DNA from: an uncultured Erythrobacter sp.
Lineage (GTDB): Bacteria; Pseudomonadota; Alphaproteobacteria; Sphingomonadales; Sphingomonadaceae
Direction: 5' to 3'
Assembly: GCF_958304185.1 (NCBI RefSeq)
Contig: NZ_OY284433.1
Span: 1,364,001-1,428,000 of the forward strand
DNA length: 64,000 nucleotides
The notes beneath the pieces are model-generated. The model ran no database searches and was not told the DNA's origin. It worked only from the letters and a program-made list of their open reading frames with translations. The number at the start of each line of letters is the position of its first letter. The stretch's first letter is position 1. Made by a program: the position numbers and the translations under genes. Below are positions 44,222 through 53,587 of this stretch, in pieces.

Positions 44222-45520
44222 TCATTCTGGTTTGGCGGGCGGGTTGATCAGGGTTTCGATCGGCGGCTCGCTCGCCACCTGCGCCGCATAGGCTTCGGCG
44301 GCGCGCATCACGCGCAGGATGTTGCGACTGGCGATCATCTCCAGCTCTGCCTGCGAATAGCCGCGCCGCGCGAGTTCGGTGAACAGCGCGGGGTAGCCGC
44401 TGACATCCTCCATGCCTTCCGGCCCGATCGGCATGCCGTCATAATCGCCACCGATGCCGATATGCTCCACGCCCGCCACTTCGCGGATATGGTCGATATG
44501 ATCGGCGACATCGCCGATCACGCTCTTGGGTTCGGGATTGGCGGCGACCCACGCGGCCACCGCCGTGGCAGCCGCCTCGAGATTGCCGAGATGCTCGACC
44601 CGCGCCTGAGCGATCACGCCCGCGCGCCGGGCATCCCACTGGCGCACCTTTTCATTGATGAAGCGCGGCAGGGCGACCACCATCACCACCCCGCCGTTTG
44701 CCGGGAGGCGCTTCAGCACACTATCGGGCACGTTGCGCGGATGCGCCGTCACGCTGCGCGCACCGGAATGGCTGAAGATCACCGGCGCGGTGGCGACATC
44801 AAGCGCGTCCATCATGGTCGCTTCGCTGACGTGGCTAAGATCGACCAGCATCCCCAGCCGGTTCATCTCGCGCACCACATCCTTGCCGAAATCGGTAAGT
44901 CCGTCATGCTTGGGCGCATCGGTCGCCGAATCCGCCCAGGGGATGTTGGAATTGTGCGTCAGCGTCATGTAGCGCGCACCCATCGCGTGGAACTGCCGCA
45001 GCACGCCAAGGTTCGATCCGATCGAATAGCCGCCCTCCATCCCCAGCAGAGAGGCGATCTTGCCATCGCGCATCGCGGTTTCGACCTCATCGGCGGTCAG
45101 GGCATAGCGCATGGCATCGGGGTTGCGGGCGATGAGGCGCTTGGTGACGTCGATCTGCTCAATGGTCTGCTGCACCGCCGCCGCCTCGTTGGCGTTGTGC
45201 GGCACATAGACCGACCAGAACTGCGCGCCCACCTTGCCCATCTTCAGCCGGACGAGATCGGTGTGCATCGCCCCGTCATCACCGCCCACGTGATCATGCT
45301 CGTCCATAGTATCGGTGAAATCGAAATCGTTGATCTGATTGTTCTCGCGCGAGCGCAGCTGACCGGGGGCATCATTGTGTCCGTCGAACACGGGCGCGAC
45401 TTCCAGCGCGGCGGCGGCGGTGGCAGCCGCCTGTTCCTCGCTGACCTTTTGCGCAGTGGCAGGCGCAGCCAGCAGGAGCGCAGCCGCAAGGGCGAAGCGA
45501 GAAGGCGCGAAAAGTTGCAT
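44222..45520 (-). CDS. Membrane dipeptidase (M19)
   Basis: From the ATG at 45520 the protein has 432 residues with a signal peptide (MQLFAPSRFALAAALLLAAP). The metal-site motif VFDGHNDAPGQLRSRENN and later SHVSEATMMDAL and IFSHSGARSV match renal dipeptidase-like zinc enzymes. These cleave dipeptides in the periplasm. The gene is convergent with the small membrane protein and divergent from the cupin gene. Confidence 0.9.
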   Translation of the reverse strand: MQLFAPSRFALAAALLLAAPATAQKVSEEQAAATAAAALEVAPVFDGHNDAPGQLRSRENNQINDFDFTDTMDEHDHVGGDDGAMHTDLVRLKMGKVGAQFWSVYVPHNANEAAAVQQTIEQIDVTKRLIARNPDAMRYALTADEVETAMRDGKIASLLGMEGGYSIGSNLGVLRQFHAMGARYMTLTHNSNIPWADSATDAPKHDGLTDFGKDVVREMNRLGMLVDLSHVSEATMMDALDVATAPVIFSHSGARSVTAHPRNVPDSVLKRLPANGGVVMVVALPRFINEKVRQWDARRAGVIAQARVEHLGNLEAAATAVAAWVAANPEPKSVIGDVADHIDHIREVAGVEHIGIGGDYDGMPIGPEGMEDVSGYPALFTELARRGYSQAELEMIASRNILRVMRAAEAYAAQVASEPPIETLINPPAKPE

Positions 45521-45584
45521 GGGGTAGGCTCCCGAAGCTAGAGCGCCTGCACCACCGGGGATGGGGGCAGGCAAGGACATCGGC

Positions 45585-46028
45585 ATGAGTGATAGCGCGG
45601 CAGGACTGATCGAACAATTGGGCCTGGCTGCTCACCCCGAAGGCGGGTGGTACAAAGAAACGTGGCGTGGTGCGCCGGGGCCGGACGGACGCGCCAGTGG
45701 CACCGCGATCATCTTCCTGCTGCGCGCAGGTGAGGCCTCCCACTGGCACACGGTCGATGCAGCCGAGCTATGGCTGTGGCAGGCGGGCGATCCGCTCGAA
45801 CTGCGCCTCGCCGCCGATGATGCGGGGCCGGTGCGTTCGGTGATCCTCGGCAGCGATGTAAGTGCGGGCCAGCAGTTGCAGGGCGTGGTTGCACCGGGCG
45901 AGTGGCAGGCGACGCGATCTTTCGGCGAGGCGCGCTTCGGCTATAGCCTCGTCTCCTGTGTGGTTGTACCGGGGTTCGACTTTGCCGGCTTCACGCTGGC
46001 GGAACCGGGCTGGGAGCCGGGCGCTTGA
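45585..46028 (+). CDS. DUF985 cupin-type protein
   Basis: This 147-residue protein begins IEQLGLAAHPEGGWYKETWR and has SHWHTVDAAELWLWQAGDPL, the family pattern of DUF985/YML079-like cupins. Members bind small ligands; the reaction is unknown. Its stop overlaps the start of the DoxX gene (TTGA). Confidence 0.85.
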   Translation: MSDSAAGLIEQLGLAAHPEGGWYKETWRGAPGPDGRASGTAIIFLLRAGEASHWHTVDAAELWLWQAGDPLELRLAADDAGPVRSVILGSDVSAGQQLQGVVAPGEWQATRSFGEARFGYSLVSCVVVPGFDFAGFTLAEPGWEPGA

Positions 46029-46435
46029 TCCGCGTTGTCCTGCGCTGGCTGCTGGCCGCGTTCTATGCCTTTGCGGGCGTGATCCATCTCATCAATCCCG
46101 CGCCGTTCCTCACCATCACCCCGACTTGGGTGCCCGCGCCCACAGCAGTGGTGCTGCTGACCGGCGTGGCAGAGATCCTCGGCGCGATCGGATTGGTGCA
46201 GCCGTTTTCGCTCAAGCTGCGGCAGGCGGCGGGATGGGGACTGGCGCTTTATGCGCTGTGCGTGTGGCCTGCCAACATCAACCACTTTGCGATGGACATG
46301 GCGCGCGCCGATGGTGGGCTCGGCCTAGGCTATCACGTGCCGCGGATGTTCGCGCAGCCGGTGATCATCTGGCTCGCGCTGTGGGTGGGTGAATGCCTGC
46401 CGCTGCGCCGCCGCCCCATGCCTCCCGGCGCATGA
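46025..46435 (+). CDS. DoxX-like membrane protein
   Basis: This 136-residue protein has four hydrophobic spans and the DoxX-like opening LRWLLAAFYAFAGVIHLINP. The TTG start overlaps the previous stop, so translation is coupled. Function is not established; DoxX proteins are linked to redox and quinone contexts. Confidence 0.8.
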   Translation: MIRVVLRWLLAAFYAFAGVIHLINPAPFLTITPTWVPAPTAVVLLTGVAEILGAIGLVQPFSLKLRQAAGWGLALYALCVWPANINHFAMDMARADGGLGLGYHVPRMFAQPVIIWLALWVGECLPLRRRPMPPGA

Positions 46436-46665
46436 CGCCCGAGGACGCGATCCTCACCCTGCTCGCCGAGCGGGGCGAGGGCGCGACCATCTGCCCCAGC
46501 GAAGCCGCACGCCGCCTGGCCGGGCCGCAAGGGGACTGGCGCGCCGAGATGAACGCTGTCCACGCCACCACCGACCGGTTGGCCGAGGCGGGGACGATCA
46601 TCCTCTCATGGAAGGGCGTTGACATACAAAAGCGGCGCGGACCCTATCGGATCGCGCGCCGCTGA
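46432..46665 (+). CDS. DUF3253 small protein
   Basis: This 77-residue protein begins TPEDAILTLLAERGEGATIC and has RLAGPQGDWRAEMNAVHATT, the DUF3253 pattern with a winged-helix look. The ATG overlaps the DoxX stop (ATGA). It is the third gene of a tight cupin-DoxX-DUF3253 unit. Confidence 0.8.
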   Translation: MTPEDAILTLLAERGEGATICPSEAARRLAGPQGDWRAEMNAVHATTDRLAEAGTIILSWKGVDIQKRRGPYRIARR

Positions 46666-46705
46666 TGTGTGCCAGAGGCAAGACGCCGCAAGGGCGCCGC
46701 GCCGT

Positions 46706-46960
46706 TTAGCTCAGATGCTTCGAGACCGCAGCGGTCATCTTGAACATCGAGATCTGGTCCTTGCCGATCACCGCGCCGAGCTTGGCGTCGGGATTGATCT
46801 GACGCTTGTCGGTGGTGTCCTGCAGGCTGTGGGCCTTGATGTATTCCCACACCTTCGAGGTCACCTGGGCGCGGGTCATCGGGCCCTTGCCGATCACGGC
46901 TTCCAGTTCACCCGAAAGCGTCACCGGCTTCTGCAATGCGTTGGTCGATCCAGCCATCAT
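46706..46960 (-). CDS. SWIB/MDM2 domain protein
   Basis: This 84-residue protein is a whole SWIB domain: GKGPMTRAQVTSKVWEYIKA, then DTTDKRQINPDAKLGAVIGK. SWIB is mainly a chromatin domain of eukaryotes but is also found in some bacteria. The bacterial role is unknown, perhaps in DNA or RNA binding. An ATG at 46957 is equally possible. Confidence 0.85.
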   Translation of the reverse strand: MMAGSTNALQKPVTLSGELEAVIGKGPMTRAQVTSKVWEYIKAHSLQDTTDKRQINPDAKLGAVIGKDQISMFKMTAAVSKHLS

Positions 46961-46988
46961 CTACTCCCTTATGTAAGTGGCAGGTTAA

Positions 46989-47576
46989 TCAGATATCATC
47001 ATCTTCCCAGCCTGCATCGTCGTCCCCGCCGCCGGTAAAGGTGGCATGGAGCACTGCGCAGGACGTAATCGTCCCTTGCAGCGATGCAAGCAGTTCCGCT
47101 CGTCCTGCGCCGGGCATCAGCACCAGCGGCAGGTCGGTCGCGAACAGTTGAAACAGGTATTGGCGCGTCTCGCCCTCGGGCGGGTCGGGCAGCAGCCATT
47201 CGGAATTGCCGACGGCGTTCTTGCCGGTGCGCGGCGGGGTTTCGCCTTCGAGCAGCTTGCCGCGCTGGCCTTTCAGCCCCCAGACCAGCCAGTGGCAGGC
47301 CGGTTCCGCATTGGTGGTTGACGCTTCTTCAACCACCAGCACCAGTTCCTGCGAACCGGGAGGCGGCGCGCTCCATTCCAGCGGCGGGGCAACGGCATCT
47401 TCTTCGGTCGCGGTGAAGCTCGGATCAAGCGGCTCACCCGCGCTGAACGCGGGGCTGGTGAGCGCAAATCCGCCGCGCGCGAAGACCTGCGCCGAACCCA
47501 GCTTCGCGATGGCGAGGCCGGGATGACGCGCGGATGCGGGCACATGGGGTGCAAGCCAGGCGGGAAATTCCGTCAT
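46989..47576 (-). CDS. YbhB/YbcL (PEBP) family protein
   Basis: This 195-residue protein has the PEBP fold with FALTSPAFSAGEPLDPSFTA, the ligand-site HWLVWGL region and DPPEGETRQYLFQLFATD. PEBP proteins bind phospholipids or small anions; the bacterial role is unclear. The tail ends in a run of aspartates. Confidence 0.85.
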   Translation of the reverse strand: MTEFPAWLAPHVPASARHPGLAIAKLGSAQVFARGGFALTSPAFSAGEPLDPSFTATEEDAVAPPLEWSAPPPGSQELVLVVEEASTTNAEPACHWLVWGLKGQRGKLLEGETPPRTGKNAVGNSEWLLPDPPEGETRQYLFQLFATDLPLVLMPGAGRAELLASLQGTITSCAVLHATFTGGGDDDAGWEDDDI

Positions 47577-47807
47577 GATTCTATCAGTTCCTTACCCTCG
47601 TGCTAGTCCGTTCGGATGCGCGATACGAGACTTCGCAAGCCAGTTTCTGAGGAAAACCATGCGAATGCAGGCAAAAAGGTCACGCTTTTTCCCAAGTCGA
47701 CACTTTTCTGCTCAGGTGGTTCTTGCTCTCGGCGCCGCGCCAATGCATCCTTTGCGCATCGGGCCGACCCCCTCGGTCCGGAATTCCTTGTGGAGTTGCA
47801 AAGCTTT

Positions 47808-49283
47808 ATGACGTTCGGTCGCACCGCTCTTAGCCTTTTGCTTTCCGTCAGCCTCGTCGCCTGCGGCGGCGGCGGATCATCCTCCCCACCCGCAACCGGC
47901 GGCGGAGGCGGGGGCACGCCCACCCCATCCCCTTCCCCCACGCCCACGCCATCGGCCTGCGGCCTGCGCGCGCAGCAGGACTTTGCCGATCAGGTGCTCA
48001 ACGAATGGTACCTGTTCCCCGAACTGCTCGCGACCGCGAATCCTGCATCTTTCAATAACCTCGACGATTATCTCGACGCCCGCGTGGCTCCGGCCCGCGC
48101 GCAGAACCGTGACCGGTTCTTCACCTTTGCGACCTCGATTGCCGAGGAGAACGCGCTGATCACTTCCGGCTCCTCGGCCGGCTTCGGCATCCGCTTAGGC
48201 TTTGACTCGGACGCGCGGCGATTATTCGTGGTCGAATCCTATGAAGGCGCCGCCGGGCTTGCCGCCGGGCTTGACCGGGGTTCCGAAATCACCGCGATCG
48301 GCACCAGCGGCGCCAACCTGCAAAGCGTCTCGAGCCTGTTCGCCAGCGGCGGCGCGCAGAGCGTTTCCAATGCCCTCGGCCCATCCACGCAGGGCACCAC
48401 CCGCGTGCTGCGCTTCACCCAGCCCGATGGCACCGTGATCGAGCGCAGCATCACCAAAACCGACTTTGCGCTTGATCCAGTGTCCAACCGCTATGGCGCG
48501 GTGATCCTGAACGACGGGGGCAAGCGGGTTGGCTATCTCAACCTGCGCACCTTCATTATCGCCGACGCGTCCAACCAGTTGCGTTCCGCTTACGGCCAGT
48601 TCGCCGCGCAGGGTGTGAGCGAGCTGATCATCGACTTCCGCTACAATGGCGGCGGGTTGGTCGATGTCGCTGACACGATGGGCGATCTGATGGGGGGCGG
48701 ACGAGTCGGGCAGGTGTGGAGCCGCACAGTGTTGCGCCCCTCCAAGGCTGCCGAAAACGAAACCCGCGCCTTCCGCGCCGAAGCCAACGCCATTACGCCC
48801 ACCAAGATTGCGGTCATCACCACCGGGGCGAGCGCGTCGGCGAGCGAGCTGGTCACCAATTCACTGATCCCCTACCTCGGCAACAACTCGGCGCTGATCG
48901 GGAGCAATTCCTTCGGCAAGCCGGTTGGTCAGTTCGGGTTTGATCTGGCGGCGTGCGACCTCAGGGTGCGGGCGGTGACCTTCCGGACGGTCAATGCCAG
49001 TAATCAAGGCGACTATTACTCAGGCCTCGCCAGCGTGATGCCAAACACCTGCCGCGCGGGGGACGATATCTCCCGCCCCTTGGGTGACCCGCGTGAAGCC
49101 TCGATCGCGGCAGCGCTCGATTTTCTCGGCGGGCGGGCCTGCACCCCGATCACGTCCAGTGCCACGACCAGCGCGCTGCAACAGGGGCAGAGCGCCCGTC
49201 AGGGCTTGGGTCTGCCCGAGCGCGAGATGCTCCAGCCGCAGCGGCCCAATGCCGCGCAGCGCGAATTGCCGGGGCTATACTGA
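47808..49283 (+). CDS. S41-family C-terminal processing peptidase, lipoprotein
   Basis: From the ATG at 47808 the protein has 491 residues and a lipobox (VSLVAC). A glycine-rich and proline-threonine linker (about 20-50) follows. A PDZ part (about 140-190) and the tail-specific protease core with TTGASASASELVTNSLIPY carry the catalytic serine. The open frame to 47616 has no signal. It is probably a surface-anchored protease. Confidence 0.85.
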   Translation: MTFGRTALSLLLSVSLVACGGGGSSSPPATGGGGGGTPTPSPSPTPTPSACGLRAQQDFADQVLNEWYLFPELLATANPASFNNLDDYLDARVAPARAQNRDRFFTFATSIAEENALITSGSSAGFGIRLGFDSDARRLFVVESYEGAAGLAAGLDRGSEITAIGTSGANLQSVSSLFASGGAQSVSNALGPSTQGTTRVLRFTQPDGTVIERSITKTDFALDPVSNRYGAVILNDGGKRVGYLNLRTFIIADASNQLRSAYGQFAAQGVSELIIDFRYNGGGLVDVADTMGDLMGGGRVGQVWSRTVLRPSKAAENETRAFRAEANAITPTKIAVITTGASASASELVTNSLIPYLGNNSALIGSNSFGKPVGQFGFDLAACDLRVRAVTFRTVNASNQGDYYSGLASVMPNTCRAGDDISRPLGDPREASIAAALDFLGGRACTPITSSATTSALQQGQSARQGLGLPEREMLQPQRPNAAQRELPGLY

Positions 49284-49290
49284 CGCCAGC

Positions 49291-49698
49291 CTAGAGCCCC
49301 TGGGGCACGGTTTCGAAGCTGGGGATTTCGCCCAGATCGACCCAGTCCTGCTTGCTCTTGGTATAGCAATGGAAGGCGGGCTTGAGGATGCTGGTATCGT
49401 CCAGCGTCCCGGCCTTGATGAACATCATCCCCGGCGGGGTCTCGACCCGGGTAAACACGGGCGATCCGCAGGTGCCGCAGAACTGCCGCCGCACGGTCGC
49501 GCCGCTATCACCGGTGTCATTGTAGGTGGTGAGCTCGCCTTCGAAGGCTACGGCTGCCTCAGGCACGCCGACGATCACCGAAAGCGCGCTGCCCGCCTGC
49601 CGCTGGCAGTTCTTGCAGTGGCAGGTCACGCACAGCAGCGGGTCGCTTTCGCAGGTGTAGCGTACCGCGCCGCACAGGCAGCCTCCGGTGAGTGTCAT
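49291..49698 (-). CDS. GFA-family protein
   Basis: This 135-residue protein has the zinc-binding cysteines of glutathione-dependent formaldehyde-activating enzymes: GGCLCGAVRYTCE and CVTCHCKNCQRQAGSALS, then CGTCGSPVFTR. The true activity of most GFA proteins is unknown. It converges on the peptidase gene with seven bases between stops. Confidence 0.9.
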   Translation of the reverse strand: MTLTGGCLCGAVRYTCESDPLLCVTCHCKNCQRQAGSALSVIVGVPEAAVAFEGELTTYNDTGDSGATVRRQFCGTCGSPVFTRVETPPGMMFIKAGTLDDTSILKPAFHCYTKSKQDWVDLGEIPSFETVPQGL

Positions 49699-49727
49699 GG
49701 CCCGTCTCTCCCCCTATCCGTGCGCCC

Positions 49728-50162
49728 CTATGGCGCTTCGTCGCCGGTGAATGGCTGGCTGGTGGTATAGCCGCAGCCTTGGAATGTCTCCCCGCCCAAA
49801 GCGATAGTGGCAACGTAGGGGAAGCGGCGGTCGCTCATCCCGTCGCTGCACTCGCCCGGCGTGAGTGTGGCGGTGAGCGGCTTGCCATCCAGCTCGCCGG
49901 AAAAGCCGAGGCCGTTGTTCCCGGCAAAGCGCTTCACTGCAAACCGCGTGCCTGGCTGGTTGTCGGGTGTGGTCCACACCCCCTCGCCCGCTGCAATCGC
50001 AAGCGTCCAGAACGGCTCGGTCCCGGTGAGGGTGACGGCTTCCTCCGGCGCGACAGCATCGAAGGTCTTGCCCTTGGGGTCGATCCCGTCAGCGGCAGGG
50101 GTGCAGGCGGTTGCGGCAGCGAGCAGCAGGCAAAGGGCGGCGCGGGGATGGGTGGTGAACAT
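49728..50162 (-). CDS. Putative lipoprotein (COG3650-like)
   Basis: This 144-residue protein has a lipobox (AATAC) after a hydrophobic run and a folded part with GTEPFWTLAIAAGEGVWTT and a pair of cysteines (GECSDG, GCGYTTS). This pattern fits the COG3650 group of membrane lipoproteins. Function is unknown. Confidence 0.75.
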   Translation of the reverse strand: MFTTHPRAALCLLLAAATACTPAADGIDPKGKTFDAVAPEEAVTLTGTEPFWTLAIAAGEGVWTTPDNQPGTRFAVKRFAGNNGLGFSGELDGKPLTATLTPGECSDGMSDRRFPYVATIALGGETFQGCGYTTSQPFTGDEAP

Positions 50163-50212
50163 GGCAGGGCTCCTCTCACGCCGCAGCTTAAACCGTGCCG
50201 GGGCACAAGCAA

Positions 50213-50250
50213 AGGGCGGGCGCCGCTTGCACGGTGCCCGCCCCTTTTTA
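50213..50250 (-). terminator. Probable terminator of the fasciclin gene
   Basis: GGGCGGGC (50214-50221) and GCCCGCCC (50236-50243) form a stem. A run of Ts follows on the plus strand and TTTGC on the minus strand. It lies just after the fasciclin gene stop and may act both ways. Confidence 0.65.
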
Positions 50251-50272
50251 GGCTGTGATGTAGGCGGTCAGC

Positions 50273-50842
50273 TTACTTCGGCATCAGCACGGTATCGATT
50301 ACGTGGATCACGCCGTTGGACGCTGCCACATCGGTCGCCGTGACCTTAGCGGTGTTGCCGGCCGCATCGGTCAGCACCACGCCGCCATCGACGACCTTGG
50401 CATTCAGCGTAGCGCCCTGGACGGTGGTGATGGAGTAGCCTTCATCGCCCGCCTGCGTGATCGCATTGGTCAGCGTGGCCGCATCCACCGTGCCCGGGAC
50501 AACGTGGTAGGTCAGGATCGACTTCAGCGTTTCCTTGTCCTCGGTCGTCAGCTTTTCGACGGTGCCGGCGGGCAGCTTGGCAAAGGCGTCATTGGTCGGC
50601 GCGAAGACGGTGAACGGCCCGGCGCCCGAAAGGGTCGCACCAAGATCGGCGGCGGTCACGGCGGTCACCAGCGTCGAGAAGGCGTCATCGCCCTGCGCCA
50701 CTTCGACAATCGTGCCGGCGCCGGTCGCTTCATCGGCAACAGCGGTCGTATCGGCGGCAGTGTCTTCGGCGGGGGTTTCGCTGGCGCAGGCGACCAGCGC
50801 GAGCGCGGCAACCGAAGCGAGAGTGACATTGATGATCTTCAT
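50273..50842 (-). CDS. Fasciclin-domain lipoprotein
   Basis: From the ATG at 50842 the protein has 189 residues with a lipobox (LALVAC) and an acidic linker. The fasciclin (FAS1) domain shows FTVFAPTNDAFAKLPAGTVE and ILTYHVVPGTVDAATL, ending NGVIHVIDTVLMPK. FAS1 proteins are adhesion or matrix proteins at the cell surface. A terminator follows. A frame to 51049 overlaps the divergent gene. Confidence 0.9.
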   Translation of the reverse strand: MKIINVTLASVAALALVACASETPAEDTAADTTAVADEATGAGTIVEVAQGDDAFSTLVTAVTAADLGATLSGAGPFTVFAPTNDAFAKLPAGTVEKLTTEDKETLKSILTYHVVPGTVDAATLTNAITQAGDEGYSITTVQGATLNAKVVDGGVVLTDAAGNTAKVTATDVAASNGVIHVIDTVLMPK

Positions 50843-51039
50843 AAGGCATTCCTCAAAATGAGCCAAAAGGCCGGGGGTAGCCCGGATGCAGGAGGGGATC
50901 CGAGGCAAGCAGACGCGGCGCCAAAGCGACGCGGCCTGATAGAGATACGAGTCCTGCGATGGTGTGGATGTTCCGGCCCCTGAGACAATCGTCCTCCGCT
51001 CGTCCGGAACCATGACCGGGTCACCGGGTTGCCCCCTCG

Positions 51040-52272
51040 ATGACTCCACACCCCACCCGCGCGGCAGCCCTTGCCCGCCTCGCCCAGTTTCTTCCGGCCG
51101 CCGGTCGCCGCTACGCCGAAACCCGCAATGCCGATGATGGTCCGGCGAGCGGCGGGCGCAGCAATGTTAGCGAGCTTTCGCCTTGGCTGCACGCCGGATT
51201 GATCGGCGAGCCCGAAGTGCTGGAAGCGGTCCTTGGCCAGCATAGCCCGCGCGCGGCGGAGAAATTCATCGCCGAGGTGTTCTGGCGGATCTACTTCAAG
51301 GGCTACCTCGAACAGCGCCCGGCGATCTGGGACGATTACTGCACCGGCCGCGATGGCGCTCTTGCCGCAGTGGCACGCAATGCCGGGCTGCAAAGAGCCT
51401 ATGCCGAAGCAACCGAGGGCCGCACCGGGATCGAAGCCTTCGATGTCTGGGCGCAGGAGCTGATCCAGACCGGCTACCTCCACAATCACGCGCGGATGTG
51501 GTTTGCGAGCATCTGGATCTTCACCCTGAAGCTCGATTGGCGGCTGGGTGCGGACTTCTTCCTGCGGCACCTGATGGATGGCGATGCGGCGTCGAACACG
51601 CTCTCGTGGCGCTGGGTCGCAGGGCTGCACACCAAGGGCAAGCACTACCTGGCGCGGGCGGACAATATCGCGCGCTATACCGCCGGTCGGCCCGGCGGCG
51701 CGCTGGCAGCGGATGGGCTGGCCGAGGATGCCGAACCGCTGTCCGAGGCGCAGGACTATGGGCGGCAAAAGCTCGATCTGCCCGCGCCGGTCAATGCGGC
51801 TGACCTTGCCCCGCCCTTCGCGCTGCTGCTGCATGACGAGGCGGCGCATCACGCCCCGCTGGCCCTGCCCGCTGCGCCCGCGCTGGTGATCGGCGCGGCG
51901 CGGCCCGGCGTGCGCGCTCCCGGCACCGTTGGCGCGCTGGCGACTGGCTTTGCGAATGGCGCGGTGGCAAGCGGCATGGCCGAAGCGGCCACCGCCTTCG
52001 CCTGTCCCGCGACCGAATGGCGCGCGGGCGATCCGCTGGCGGCGCTGCTGGCCGAAGCCGGAGTGTCACGTATCGCCGTCCCCCACCTCCCCACCGGCTG
52101 GACACGCGACGCCTTGTGGCCCGACATCGCGCCGCTGGCCGCGCAAGGCCGGGTCGTGACCATCCTCGGCGATCTCGACCGCGCGACCTGGCCCCATGCC
52201 AAGGCCGGGTTCTTCGGCGTGGCCAAGGCGATGGATAGCTTGCTTGCCGAATGCGCGATCACCGGCGCGTAG
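51040..52272 (+). CDS. Photolyase/cryptochrome FAD-domain protein lacking the N-terminal domain
   Basis: The first 215 residues of this 410-residue protein match the FAD-binding half of photolyases: FIAEVFWRIYFKGYLEQRP, TGYLHNHARMWFASIWIFTL and GDAASNTLSWRWVAG. The usual N-terminal Rossmann antenna domain is absent. After a linker, residues 255-405 form a second part of alpha/beta character (RIAVPHLPTGWTRDALWPDI; VVTILGDLDRATW) that could be a displaced antenna-like fold. The protein may bind FAD but its photolyase activity is uncertain. Confidence 0.8.
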   Translation: MTPHPTRAAALARLAQFLPAAGRRYAETRNADDGPASGGRSNVSELSPWLHAGLIGEPEVLEAVLGQHSPRAAEKFIAEVFWRIYFKGYLEQRPAIWDDYCTGRDGALAAVARNAGLQRAYAEATEGRTGIEAFDVWAQELIQTGYLHNHARMWFASIWIFTLKLDWRLGADFFLRHLMDGDAASNTLSWRWVAGLHTKGKHYLARADNIARYTAGRPGGALAADGLAEDAEPLSEAQDYGRQKLDLPAPVNAADLAPPFALLLHDEAAHHAPLALPAAPALVIGAARPGVRAPGTVGALATGFANGAVASGMAEAATAFACPATEWRAGDPLAALLAEAGVSRIAVPHLPTGWTRDALWPDIAPLAAQGRVVTILGDLDRATWPHAKAGFFGVAKAMDSLLAECAITGA

Positions 52273-52346
52273 CGGCTTCAACCCGGAATTAACCTTGCCC
52301 GGTTAGGGTTGGGCGGTCTTTGTCCACGCCGGGGCCTCCACGCGCC

Positions 52347-53558
52347 ATGCTCTATCCCAACCGCCTCCAAGCCGCGCTGCTGTTCGATCGGCGAATCCAT
52401 GATCTGGAAGCGATCATGCGCGATTTCGTGCGGATCGAGGGGATGCGGTCGAGCGTCAGCTTCCACCTGTCGGAGACTAATCCGGGCCTGTTCTACCGCT
52501 TGTTCGATGCCACCGACGAACTCATGGTGACCTTCGAATATGTCGACCGTCCCGCCAATGCGCAGGTGTTCCAGCCGGCGCTGTCCTCGGTCTACACCGG
52601 CATCGTCACGCCCGATATCCGTGAGCGGATCACGCGCTGTGACAGCCACATTCTGGTCGAAGTCTCGCACGGCGTTATGGCCGGCGTCGAGGAGAACCCC
52701 GAGATTGCCGCGATGTTCGAGGCTATTGGCCGCGAGCGGTCTGGGGCGAGCCAGCCGCAATTCGAACGGCGGCTTGCCGCTCTGGCGCTGATCACCCGGA
52801 TCGCGATTGATCATGCGATGCCGCTGGCGGTGCACTGGACCCAGTCCGACACGCTGCTCAGCGGCGAGATGTTTGATCGGATTGCGGCGGGCAATGATGC
52901 GCCGGGGCCGCTCCACATCCATCCCTTCCTGTTCGGCCCGACCGCCGCGCCGGGCGAGAGCGCGCGGGTGGGCATTCGCACGTTCGGCGCTCGCCACTGG
53001 CTTGGGCGCGAGATCATCGTCCAGCCCAACGTCCTGCCTTGGGCCGCAAATCTCGAAACGATCTTCGCCTTCCTCCGGGTCACGACCATGCCGAACGGCT
53101 ATGTCATTCCCGATGGCGACACCTTCGGCCCAGAGGACCGCAGCCTGTCCTATCGCGTCCTGCACCATGATGCGCGCGCGAATATCGGCTATGCTTCGCC
53201 CGAACCTGCCGATGTGCCGTTCTACGAACTGGTGCCGCTAAAACACCTCCAATACGGCTTCGTCGCGGACGAACACGTGCCCGACGCCAATGCCTTCGAT
53301 GACCGCGCCTTTCCGCTCGATATCATGCCGGAGGGACAAGACGAGCGGATGGCGCTCGCCAATGAGTGGTTCGAGAAGCGCAAGCTGGCCGAGGGGATCG
53401 GCGGACGCTTTGAAGTGCGCAAGGCGGGTGAAGGGGATGCTCCTCTAGCGCCGGAACCGCCGACGCGGGTGATTGCGCCGACGCCCAGTCAGCCGGGACT
53501 TCCCGGACTGACCGGACGTGGGCTGCGATCGCGGGTGTTTGGGCGCAAGGAGGGCTAA
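52347..53558 (+). CDS. Hypothetical protein, not recognised
   Basis: This 403-residue protein has no signal or membrane span. The N-terminal 120 residues read as alpha/beta (LQAALLFDRRIHDLEAIMRD, SSVSFHLSETNPGLF) and the centre has MPLAVHWTQSDTLLSGEMFD and ARHWLGREIIVQPNVLPWAA. A proline-rich tail ends it. A frame beginning at 52320 is possible. It has no obvious tie to its neighbours. I do not assign a function. Confidence 0.7.
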   Translation: MLYPNRLQAALLFDRRIHDLEAIMRDFVRIEGMRSSVSFHLSETNPGLFYRLFDATDELMVTFEYVDRPANAQVFQPALSSVYTGIVTPDIRERITRCDSHILVEVSHGVMAGVEENPEIAAMFEAIGRERSGASQPQFERRLAALALITRIAIDHAMPLAVHWTQSDTLLSGEMFDRIAAGNDAPGPLHIHPFLFGPTAAPGESARVGIRTFGARHWLGREIIVQPNVLPWAANLETIFAFLRVTTMPNGYVIPDGDTFGPEDRSLSYRVLHHDARANIGYASPEPADVPFYELVPLKHLQYGFVADEHVPDANAFDDRAFPLDIMPEGQDERMALANEWFEKRKLAEGIGGRFEVRKAGEGDAPLAPEPPTRVIAPTPSQPGLPGLTGRGLRSRVFGRKEG

Positions 53559-53587
53559 CCCCTCGCCTGCGCCAACTACAGCGCCGT

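Noticed and set aside
52278-53168. Minus-strand frame of 296 residues
   Set aside because: Opposite to the 403-residue gene at 52347-53558, whose codon pattern is the better coding signal.
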